Below are positions 38,834 through 45,514 of a stretch of DNA of 64,000 bases, piece after piece. The notes below the pieces were generated by a model, which saw only the letters and a program-made list of their open reading frames with translations, was not told where the DNA came from and ran no database searches. The translations under genes and the position numbers were made by a program. This DNA is from Lichenibacterium ramalinae (GTDB taxonomy: Bacteria; Pseudomonadota; Alphaproteobacteria; Rhizobiales; Beijerinckiaceae): positions 1-64,000 of the forward strand of contig NZ_QYBC01000006.1 of assembly GCF_004137085.1 (NCBI RefSeq), read 5' to 3'. Numbering within the stretch: position 1 is the stretch's first letter; every line of letters begins with the position of its first letter.

Positions 38834-39943
38834 TCACTTGACGTTGGCGCCGACCGTCTTGTCCCAGCCTGTGGTGATCACGGTCTTGGAAGCGTTCTGC
38901 TGCTCGATGGTGGGGAACACGGCCTTGGCATAGGCCTCGGCCGGGGGCAACTTCTTGACGAGATCGGCCGGCACCTTGCCGTCCTTGACCAGCGCCTGGT
39001 AGCGGATCGGGTGGCAGTAGCCCTTGAGATAGGCGATCTGGCCCTCGTCCGAATAGACGTAGTCCATCCACAGCTTGGCGGCGTTCGGGTGCGGCGCGAA
39101 GGCCGAGATGGCCTGGACGTAGACGCCCGCCACGACGCCGCTCTTCGGCACCACCACGTCGACCGGCGGATTGCCCTTCAGCGTGTCGCGGTCGGCGAGG
39201 GCGTTGTAGTCCCAGCGGACCACGATGGGGGTGGCGCCCTGGGCCAGGGATGCGACCTTGCCGATGGTGGGCACGAGGTTGCCGGCCTTGTTCATGGCGG
39301 CGAAATAGTCGAGCCCGTCCTGCGCCGCCTTGGTGGCGTCGCCGCCCGCCTTGCCGAGGCCGGCCGCATAGACGGCGAGGATCGCCTGGTTCGAGGCGCG
39401 CGGGTCGCCGGCCAGCGCCACGCTGTTCTTGAAATCGGGGCCGAGCAGGTCCGGCCAGTCGGTCGGCGACGTCTTCACGATGTCCTTGTTCACCTCGAAG
39501 GTGAGCACGCCGTAATAGTCGCCGTACCAGGCGCCGTCGGCGTCCTTGTCGTCGGCCGGGATCGAGTCCCAGGTCGGCACCTTGTAGGCCATCAGCAGCC
39601 CTTCCGACTTGGCGGTCGGGCCGAAGGACAGGCCGACGTCGATCACGTCGGGGGCCTGCGGGCCCTTGTTGCCCTTGTTGGCGCGGATCGCCTCGACCTC
39701 GTCGCCCGAGCCGGCATCCGGGTTCAGCTCGTTCAGCTTGAGGCCGTATTTCGCCTTGAAGCCGTCGATCATGCCGCCGTAGCCGCACCAATCGTGGGGC
39801 AGCGCGATGACGGAAAGCTCGCCTTCCGCCTTGGCGGCCGCGACGAGGGCGTCGGACGACTGGGCGAAGGCGGGACTCGCCGAGGCCGCCGCGACGGCCA
39901 GCGTCGAGAGCGAGGCCAGGAACCTGGTGGCTGTCTTCATCAT
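38834..39943 (-). CDS. ABC transporter periplasmic substrate-binding protein
   Basis: This 369-residue solute-binding protein has a signal peptide (ATRFLASLSTLAVAAASASPAFAQ). The mature protein starts SSDALVAAAKAEGELSVIALPHDWCGYGGM; a single Cys follows the His-Asp-Trp. Blocks such as VIDVGLSFGPTAKSEGLLMAYKVPTWDSIP and PDLLGPDFKNSVALAGDPRASNQAI fit the putrescine/spermidine- or Fe-type type-2 binding proteins. The start is at one of two adjacent ATGs (39943 or 39940). It heads the operon. The substrate is not determinable; polyamines, ferric complexes and phosphonates are all possible. Confidence 0.9.
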   Translation of the reverse strand: MMKTATRFLASLSTLAVAAASASPAFAQSSDALVAAAKAEGELSVIALPHDWCGYGGMIDGFKAKYGLKLNELNPDAGSGDEVEAIRANKGNKGPQAPDVIDVGLSFGPTAKSEGLLMAYKVPTWDSIPADDKDADGAWYGDYYGVLTFEVNKDIVKTSPTDWPDLLGPDFKNSVALAGDPRASNQAILAVYAAGLGKAGGDATKAAQDGLDYFAAMNKAGNLVPTIGKVASLAQGATPIVVRWDYNALADRDTLKGNPPVDVVVPKSGVVAGVYVQAISAFAPHPNAAKLWMDYVYSDEGQIAYLKGYCHPIRYQALVKDGKVPADLVKKLPPAEAYAKAVFPTIEQQNASKTVITTGWDKTVGANVK

Positions 39944-40327
39944 CTTCCCCGGTGCGTGACGGTGCCGCGTGGCGAAGCTGCCACAGGCGTGTCGGTTGCG
40001 CCAGCATGTGTCGTGCCGTTGCCGACACACGCCAGCTCCCAAATGCGAACCCGTTCGCGGGCCCCAGTCGAAGGCCCGCTCGGACGACGGCCTGGCAGGC
40101 CGTGGAACGGTCCCACCGGGCCGGAGTCGCCGCAGCGCCACCGACCCTCGAGGTCTGCCCTCGATTCGGCGCCGGAGCGGATTCGCCAACGGCGAAAGCC
40201 CTCTAGCACGGCTTTCTGACAGGGCCGCGACGGCTGCACCGGCGCTTTGCCGATGCGGACGCCGACGGAACCAGCCGGGAGACTGCGTTCTTCTTCTCGC
40301 GACCGGCCCGTCTCGAAAGGACATCGC
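39944..40327. other. Divergent intergenic region, ABC operon / unknown exported gene
   Basis: These 384 bp contain no gene I can support. Several small frames exist without ribosome sites or recognisable content. The segment next to 39944 (TCATCTTCCCCGGTGCGTGAC) supplies the ABC operon ribosome site, and TCGAAAGGACATCGC before 40328 (AAAGGA) serves the unknown gene. Promoters for both directions must lie here, but no clear -10/-35 is visible. Confidence 0.5.
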
Positions 40328-40798
40328 ATGTTCCCACACCGCCGCGCAGCCCTCGCGCTCCTGCTGTCCGTCACGGCGGCAGCGCCGGCCCTGGCCCAGG
40401 GCGCCCCGACGGCGCCGGAGCCCCCGCCGGGCACGGTACCGGCCGTGACGCCGGCCTTGGCGCCGGCCTTGGCGCCGACCGACCGGGGCATGACCACGCT
40501 GACCATCTTCTTCAAGCACGACGAGTCCCAGACGCTGGGCGAGATCAATGCACGCCTGCACCGCCAGCACTTCTACGAGAGCTTCCCGCCGCCCGGCGTG
40601 GAGGTCCTGTCCTGGAACGTGCTGATGGGCGTCGGCCAGGTGGTCACGCTGCGGTTCCCGGCCGAGCGGCTGCGCGAGGTCAACCGCGCCGTCGAGCAGA
40701 CGGCCTGGGGCGGATACCACACGGAATTCTACCCCACCTACGACTACCGCCCGACGGCGTCCAAGGAACGTGAAGGCCTGCCGTCGTCCTTCAAGTGA
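40328..40798 (+). CDS. Exported protein of unknown function
   Basis: I do not recognise the family. The 156-residue product has a signal peptide (RRAALALLLSVTAAAPALAQ). A Pro/Ala-rich linker with PALAPALAP repeats leads to a compact domain of about 100 residues: TLTIFFKHDESQTLGEINARLHRQHFYESFPPPGVEVLSWNVLMGVGQVVTLRFPAERLREVNRAVEQTAWGGY. The pattern of alternating hydrophobic strands suggests an alpha/beta domain in the periplasm. AAAGGA precedes the ATG by 6 bases. It lies 102 bp before eutB, but no operon link is evident. Confidence 0.75.
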   Translation: MFPHRRAALALLLSVTAAAPALAQGAPTAPEPPPGTVPAVTPALAPALAPTDRGMTTLTIFFKHDESQTLGEINARLHRQHFYESFPPPGVEVLSWNVLMGVGQVVTLRFPAERLREVNRAVEQTAWGGYHTEFYPTYDYRPTASKEREGLPSSFK

Positions 40799-40900
40799 TG
40801 TCGACCGAGGGCTTGCCGAAGGCCCGAGGGCTGGCCTAGCTCTTGCTGCACGCAGCCGCGGGGCGACGGCGGGCACCTCTCGCCCGGGACGGAGAGCACC

Positions 40901-42283
40901 ATGGTCTATCGCCACACGGTCGGCCGCACCGCCTGGGCCTTCGGCGACCTCAGGGACCTCATGGCCAAGGCGACCCCGCTGCGCTCGGGCGACATGCTGG
41001 CCGGCATCGCGGCAGGCTCGGCCGAGGAGGGCATGGCGGCGCGCCATTGCCTCGCCGACCTGCCGCTCAAGACCTTCCTGGCGCGCCCGCTGGTGCCCTA
41101 CGAGGACGACGACGTGACCCGCCTCATCGTCGACGGCCACGACGACGCGGCCTTCGCGCCCATCGCGCATCTCACGGTCGGCGACTTCCGCGACTGGCTC
41201 CTGTCGGACCTCGCCACGCCGGCCGTTCTGGCCCGGGTCGCGCGCGGCATCACGCCCGAGATGGCGGCGGCCGTCTCCAAGATCATGCGCAACCAGGACC
41301 TGATCCTGGCGGCGAAGAAGTGCAGCGTGGTGACCCGGTTCCGCAACACCATCGGCCTGCCCGGCACCATGGCGGTGCGGCTGCAGCCCAACCACCCGAC
41401 CGACGACCCCGACGGCATCGCCGCCACGGTCGCGGAAGGGCTCCTCTACGGATGCGGCGACGCCGTGATCGGCATCAACCCGGTCTCGGATTCGCCGGCC
41501 GTCCTGGCCCGCCTGTGCCACCTCCTCGACGACGTCATCCAGCGCCACGCCATCCCGACGCAGAGCTGCGTGCTGACCCATGCCACGACCAGCATCGGCC
41601 TGATCGAGAGCGGCGTGCCGGTCGACCTCGTGTTCCAGTCCATCGCCGGCACCGAGGCCGCCAACGCGTCCTTCGGCGTGACGCTCGGCCTGCTCCGCGA
41701 AGCCCACGACGCCGGCCGCAGCCTGAAGCGCGGCACCGTCGGGCAGAACGTCATGTATTTCGAGACCGGCCAGGGCTCGGCCCTGTCGGCCGGCGCCCAC
41801 CACGGCGTCGACCAGCAGACGCTGGAGGCTCGCGCCTATGCGGTGGCCCGGGCCTTCGAGCCCCTGCTCGTCAACACCGTGGTGGGCTTCATCGGCCCCG
41901 AATACCTCTACGACGGCAAGCAGATCATCCGGGCCGGGCTCGAGGACCATTTCTGCGGCAAGCTGATGGGCCTGCCGCTCGGCTGCGACGTCTGCTACAC
42001 CAACCATGCCGAGGCCGATGGCGACGACATGGACGCCCTGATGACGCTGCTCGGCGCCGCGGGCGTCACCTTCATCATGGGCATCCCGGGGACCGACGAC
42101 GTCATGCTGAACTACCAGTCGACGTCTTTCCACGACCAGCTCTACCTCCGAGACGCGCTGGGTCTCAAACGCGCGCCGGAGTTCGAAGCCTGGCTCCAGG
42201 CCATGGGCATCACCGGCCAGGACGGTCGGCTCCGCGCGCCTTCGGCCTCCCATCCGCTCCTGGCGCGGGCGGAAGCCGCGTGA
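40901..42283 (+). CDS. eutB: Ethanolamine ammonia-lyase large subunit
   Basis: This 460-residue TIM-barrel subunit binds adenosylcobalamin and ethanolamine and, with EutC, splits ethanolamine into acetaldehyde and ammonia. Family blocks include NTIGLPGTMAVRLQPNHPTDD, DAVIGINPVSDS, TQSCVLTHATTSIGLIESG, MYFETGQGSALSAGAHHGVDQQTLEARAY and LPLGCDVCYTNHAEAD. Length is typical (about 450-460). Its stop overlaps the eutC GTG start by four bases. No microcompartment, EutA reactivase or acetaldehyde dehydrogenase is encoded nearby, so this is the short catabolic form. Confidence 0.97.
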   Translation: MVYRHTVGRTAWAFGDLRDLMAKATPLRSGDMLAGIAAGSAEEGMAARHCLADLPLKTFLARPLVPYEDDDVTRLIVDGHDDAAFAPIAHLTVGDFRDWLLSDLATPAVLARVARGITPEMAAAVSKIMRNQDLILAAKKCSVVTRFRNTIGLPGTMAVRLQPNHPTDDPDGIAATVAEGLLYGCGDAVIGINPVSDSPAVLARLCHLLDDVIQRHAIPTQSCVLTHATTSIGLIESGVPVDLVFQSIAGTEAANASFGVTLGLLREAHDAGRSLKRGTVGQNVMYFETGQGSALSAGAHHGVDQQTLEARAYAVARAFEPLLVNTVVGFIGPEYLYDGKQIIRAGLEDHFCGKLMGLPLGCDVCYTNHAEADGDDMDALMTLLGAAGVTFIMGIPGTDDVMLNYQSTSFHDQLYLRDALGLKRAPEFEAWLQAMGITGQDGRLRAPSASHPLLARAEAA

Positions 42284-43107
42284 CGGGCCCGGTCGATCGC
42301 CCGGCCCCGCCGCCCCTCCCCCCCGTCACGCCCGACCCCTGGACACACCTCGCCGGGCTGACCCCGGCGCGCCTGGCCCTCGGCCGCTCGGGCGCCTCGC
42401 TGCCGTCGCGCGAGGTGCTGAAGCTCGGCCTCGCCCATGCCAAGGCGCGCGATGCCGTCCACGCCGCGATGGACGGCGACGCGCTCGCCAACGCGCTGGC
42501 GGGGCTGGGGCGCGACACCGTCACGGTCGAGAGCGCGGCACCCGACCGCGCCACCTATCTGCGCCGGCCCGATTTCGGCCGTCGTCTCTCGGCCCGCAGC
42601 CGCGCGCTGCTCTCCGGGGCCGGTGAAGGGGTGGCGAGCGCCGCCGGCGCCGACATCGCCGTGGTGGTGGCGGACGGCCTCTCGGCCTCGGCGGTGGACC
42701 TCAACGCAGTCCCGTTGATCGAGGCCCTGCTGCCGCGCTTCGCCGGGCGCAGCCTCGCACCGGTCGTCCTGGCGCATCAGGCCAGGGTCGCGCTCGGCGA
42801 CGAGGTGGGGGCGCTGCTCGGCGCCCGGCTGGTCGTCATGCTGATCGGCGAGCGGCCGGGCCTTTCCGCCGCCGACAGCCTCGGCGCCTACCTCACCTAC
42901 GGGCCGCGGGTCGGGCTCACCGATGCCGCCCGCAACTGCGTCTCCAACATCCGCGCCGCCGGGCTCGGGCCGGACGCGGCCGCCGCCAAGATCGCCTGGC
43001 TGGTCGACCGGGCCTTCGCCCTGTCGCTGACCGGGGTGGCGCTGAAGGACGGCAGCGACGCCGCGGAACTGCCCATGTCGGAAAAGCCTCGACTGAGCGG
43101 AAACTGA
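42280..43107 (+). CDS. eutC: Ethanolamine ammonia-lyase small subunit
   Basis: This 275-residue subunit shares the cobalamin site with EutB. Recognisable blocks are LTPARLALGRSGASLPSREVLKLGLAHAKARDAVHA, RPDFGRRLSARSR, VVVADGLSASAVDLNAVPLIEALLPR and IGERPGLSAADSLGAYLTYGPRVGLTDAARNCVSNIR. The start is GTG at 42280 inside GTGA, overlapping the eutB stop. A Pro-rich N-terminal leader of about 20 residues (VDRPAPPPLPPVTPDP) precedes the conserved part. Confidence 0.97.
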   Translation: MTGPVDRPAPPPLPPVTPDPWTHLAGLTPARLALGRSGASLPSREVLKLGLAHAKARDAVHAAMDGDALANALAGLGRDTVTVESAAPDRATYLRRPDFGRRLSARSRALLSGAGEGVASAAGADIAVVVADGLSASAVDLNAVPLIEALLPRFAGRSLAPVVLAHQARVALGDEVGALLGARLVVMLIGERPGLSAADSLGAYLTYGPRVGLTDAARNCVSNIRAAGLGPDAAAAKIAWLVDRAFALSLTGVALKDGSDAAELPMSEKPRLSGN

Positions 43108-43144
43108 GCTTGCCGCCCGGCCGCCCGCGGTCCATCACCGCGCC

Positions 43145-43843
43145 ATGCCGAACCGCCCTTCCCCGCTCCGCTACTTCGGCCCCTTCGGGTCCCGCCCCCG
43201 ACTGCTGAGCGCCATCGGCCTCGGGCTCGCCTCCGGCCTGGTCCTCGCCCTCGTGCCGTCCAGCCTGGACGTGCCGAGCCGCGCCATCCTGTCCTGGGAC
43301 ATCGGCTGCGTGGCCTTCCTGTCGCTGACGCTGCAACACATCGGCCGCCGGGATGCGCCTTTCATCCGCAGCGCGGCCGCGTCGCAGGACGAGGGCCAGG
43401 GCATGATCCTGGTGCTGGTCCTGGCGCTATCGGCGGCTTCGCTCATGGCGGTCGCGGCGGAGCTTTCCTTCGCCAAGGACGCGCACGGACTCGACAAGGC
43501 GCTGCGGGTCGCGCTCGCCTTCGGCACCGTCGCGGTGTCGTGGTTCGTCACCCAGCTGATCTTCGCGCTGCACTACGCCCACGAATATTATGCTCCCGAC
43601 GCCGACAACGACCCCGAAACGCTGCAGCAGGGCGGCCTGCGCTTCCCGGAGGACGACGCACCCGACTATTGGGACTTCGTGCACTTCGCCGCGGTGATCG
43701 GCGTGGCCGCCCAGACCGCCGACGTCAGCTTCACGTCGAAGCGCATGCGCCGCATCGGCACCGTCCAGGGCCTCGTGGCGTTCACGTTCAACACCGTGGT
43801 GCTGGCCCTGACCATCAACATCCTGGCCGGCCTCATCCAGTGA
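43145..43843 (+). CDS. DUF1345 integral membrane protein
   Basis: This 232-residue protein has about five helices (near 20-40, 48-68, 83-103, 116-140, 205-228). The DUF1345 mark is WFVTQLIFALHYAHEYYAPD, and the DYWDFVHFAAVIGVAAQTADVSFTSKRMRR block. Function is unknown; homologues are widespread in proteobacteria. It begins 37 bp after eutC, so co-transcription is possible but a functional link is not implied. Confidence 0.88.
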   Translation: MPNRPSPLRYFGPFGSRPRLLSAIGLGLASGLVLALVPSSLDVPSRAILSWDIGCVAFLSLTLQHIGRRDAPFIRSAAASQDEGQGMILVLVLALSAASLMAVAAELSFAKDAHGLDKALRVALAFGTVAVSWFVTQLIFALHYAHEYYAPDADNDPETLQQGGLRFPEDDAPDYWDFVHFAAVIGVAAQTADVSFTSKRMRRIGTVQGLVAFTFNTVVLALTINILAGLIQ

Positions 43844-43901
43844 CGGGTGGGGGAGCGGCGCGGGTCGGCGACGGCCCGATCGGCGCCGCGGCCCGCCTTT
43901 G

Positions 43902-44150
43902 TCAGTCGCCGATGCCCTGGTCGTAGATCTTGGCGCAGTCCGGGCTCAGGCTGGCGTGCTTGACCTGCATGCAGGTCTTGATCTTGTCCTCGTCCGGAAT
44001 GGCGTCGGCGCAGAGCTTCTGCACGTCGTTGTAGCAGACGTGCTCGGCCTGCTGGCGCAGCCGGGCCGCGTCTGACAGCGGCTTGGCGGCCAATGCCGGG
44101 CCCGCCAGGGCGACGAGGAGGCCGACGGCCAGAGCGGCAGGGGTCTTCAT
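43902..44150 (-). CDS. Exported cysteine-rich repeat peptide A
   Basis: This 82-residue product has a signal peptide (TPAALAVGLLVALAGPALAA). The mature part has four cysteines spaced in the order HVCYNDVQKLC, then IKTCMQ, then LSPDC, the pattern of the GLG1-type Cys-rich repeat (PF00839-like). It is a paralogue of the next gene, about 135 bp away on the same strand. Two disulfides in the periplasm are likely; the function is unknown. The ATG at 44150 lies just in front of the signal sequence. Confidence 0.78.
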   Translation of the reverse strand: MKTPAALAVGLLVALAGPALAAKPLSDAARLRQQAEHVCYNDVQKLCADAIPDEDKIKTCMQVKHASLSPDCAKIYDQGIGD

Positions 44151-44250
44151 GGCTGGGTCCTCCGTGCGGCGCCCCGGTGGCGGCCGTCCCCGGCACAATC
44201 GCTGGCCGAAGGTCCCGTTCCGCTGGGCGACACGAACCCCGGCGGCGTGT

Positions 44251-44278
44251 CGCCCCGGCCACAGTAGCGGCCGGGGCG
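44251..44278 (-). terminator. Hairpin after Cys-rich peptide B
   Basis: A perfect 10-bp stem (44251-44260 with 44269-44278, eight-base loop) begins 8 bp past the stop of peptide B on the minus strand. It separates the two paralogues transcriptionally, so peptide A probably has its own promoter. Confidence 0.6.
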
Positions 44279-44285
44279 GCACCGG

Positions 44286-44528
44286 TCACTTGATGCCGGC
44301 GTCGAAGACCTTGCGGCAGCCAGGGCTCAGCTGGGCACGGTGGGCCCCCATGCAGGCCTCGATGCGGGCTTCGTCCGGGATCTCGGCATTGCAGAGCTTC
44401 TGGACGTCGTTGTAGCACAGGTGCTCGGCCTGCTGGCGCATGCGCTCCTTGTCGGACACCATGCGGGCCGAAGCGGTGTCGACGCAGGCCATCGTCAACA
44501 GCAGCCCGACGATCAGTCTGGACATCAT
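44286..44528 (-). CDS. Exported cysteine-rich repeat peptide B
   Basis: This 80-residue paralogue of peptide A has a signal peptide (MMSRLIVGLLLTMACVDTASA) and the same core: QQAEHLCYNDVQKLC, IPDEARIEACMGAH, LSPGCRKVFDAGIK. About half of the mature residues are identical to peptide A, with all four cysteines kept. The start is one of two adjacent ATGs (44528/44525), with GAGAACACC upstream. A duplication event is the obvious origin. Confidence 0.76.
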   Translation of the reverse strand: MMSRLIVGLLLTMACVDTASARMVSDKERMRQQAEHLCYNDVQKLCNAEIPDEARIEACMGAHRAQLSPGCRKVFDAGIK

Positions 44529-44680
44529 GAGGTGTTCTCCGTCTGGTTGCCGGGTCATCCTGACAGGGCCGGCTGACGTCGGAATGAGCCGTCGCAGCGC
44601 GATCGTCGATTCTGCGCGGGCGTGCCGAATGGGCCACGGGCCGCCAGGGTCCGCGAGTGTCCATGGCCGAGGAGGTGTGT

Positions 44681-44968
44681 GTGAAACCGGTCCGAAACCT
44701 TCTCCTGGCCGCCGCCGTCCTCGTCGCGGCGGCGCCGGCCGGTCCCGCCGTCGCGATCCCGGCGCTGCCGCCCCTGCCCTGGCGCGCTCCGGCCGTCGTG
44801 CCGGTTCAGCTCGTCTGCGGACCGTATCGCTGCTTCCGGCGCCCGTTCTGGCGCTACGGCAATGGCCGCGGCTTCTTCCCCATGCGGCGCTTCGGGCCCC
44901 CGCCGGTCCGCCGTTTCGGCTACCGGCCCTTCGGCTTCGGGCGTTTCGCGCGGCCGCGCCGCTGGTGA
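44681..44968 (+). CDS. Small basic aromatic-rich exported protein
   Basis: This 95-residue product has a GTG start (44681) preceded by GGAGGTGTGT, a near-perfect ribosome site, which decides against upstream ATGs. A signal peptide (NLLLAAAVLVAAAPAGPAVA) is followed by GPYRCFRRPFWRYGNGRGFFP and repeated (R)RFGxxP units, ending in RFARPRRW. It is very rich in Arg, Phe, Pro and Gly. Such GPYRC-containing peptides are common in Hyphomicrobiales without assigned function. It might coat the envelope or bind anionic surfaces, which is speculative. Confidence 0.65.
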   Translation: MKPVRNLLLAAAVLVAAAPAGPAVAIPALPPLPWRAPAVVPVQLVCGPYRCFRRPFWRYGNGRGFFPMRRFGPPPVRRFGYRPFGFGRFARPRRW

Positions 44969-44984
44969 CGTCGGGCCGCCGGCG

Positions 44985-45416
44985 TCACAGCAGCATGAGG
45001 GCGGTGGCGAGGCCGATATTGGTCAGCTGGTGCAGGCACTGGTCGAGCCCGAGCAGCCACCAGAAGCGCGGCTGATCGGGCGTGAAGCCGGGCCGCTGGG
45101 CGATGGCGGTCTTGGCGCGGTCCACCGCGATGTGGATGGAGAAGTCCACGGCCGTCAGCCACCACAGGTGCGGCGCCACCGCCAGCACGATGAGCAGCGT
45201 GAGGCCGGCGTGGCAGCTCACATGCGCGGCGAGGGGCGCCATCCAGCCCGCGCGCCGCTCCTTGCCGCGCGCCATGCGGCTGGTCTGCATCAGGAAGTCG
45301 GCGACGAGGTGCTTGACGGCGAAGAGGGCCGACAGGCCCGCCAGCGCCAGGACGGCGTGGACGGCAGCCGGTGGGAGGGCATCCGACAGGTTGAGCATTC
45401 CGGCGACTCTGGCCAC
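44985..45416 (-). CDS. DUF3307 membrane protein
   Basis: This 143-residue protein has about four helices and the DUF3307 signature FAVKHLVADFLMQTSRMARGKERRAGWMAPLAAHVSCHAGLTL plus DFSIHIAVDRAKTAI and LDQCLHQLTN. The conserved His/Asp residues (KHLxADF, HVxxH, DxxIHxxVDRxK, DQxLHxxT) suggest a metal- or substrate-binding membrane site. Function is unknown. It stands alone, with the molybdoenzyme operon ending 98 bp to its right and also on the minus strand. Confidence 0.86.
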   Translation of the reverse strand: MARVAGMLNLSDALPPAAVHAVLALAGLSALFAVKHLVADFLMQTSRMARGKERRAGWMAPLAAHVSCHAGLTLLIVLAVAPHLWWLTAVDFSIHIAVDRAKTAIAQRPGFTPDQPRFWWLLGLDQCLHQLTNIGLATALMLL

Positions 45417-45514
45417 GCTGTCTTAAGTTACCGTTCGATGCGCCCCGGGCCGCGCGCGGCCGCGAAAGCCGATCCTGCCCTGGTGCCCGCCCCGGCAGGG
45501 TTGGCGAGTCCCCC

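Noticed and set aside
39952-40206. 84-codon plus-strand frame in the gap before the unknown exported gene
   Set aside because: No ribosome site, Arg/Ala/Ser-rich random composition and no conserved look; treated as non-coding.
40799-40900. Cobalamin riboswitch upstream of eutB
   Set aside because: The gap of 102 bp is too short for a full cobalamin aptamer and shows no B12-box-like element.
38834-42253. Open frame of about 1,140 codons on the minus strand joining the binding protein to antisense of eutB
   Set aside because: Only the last 369 residues form a real protein with signal peptide; the rest is antisense to eutB/eutC and the exported unknown.
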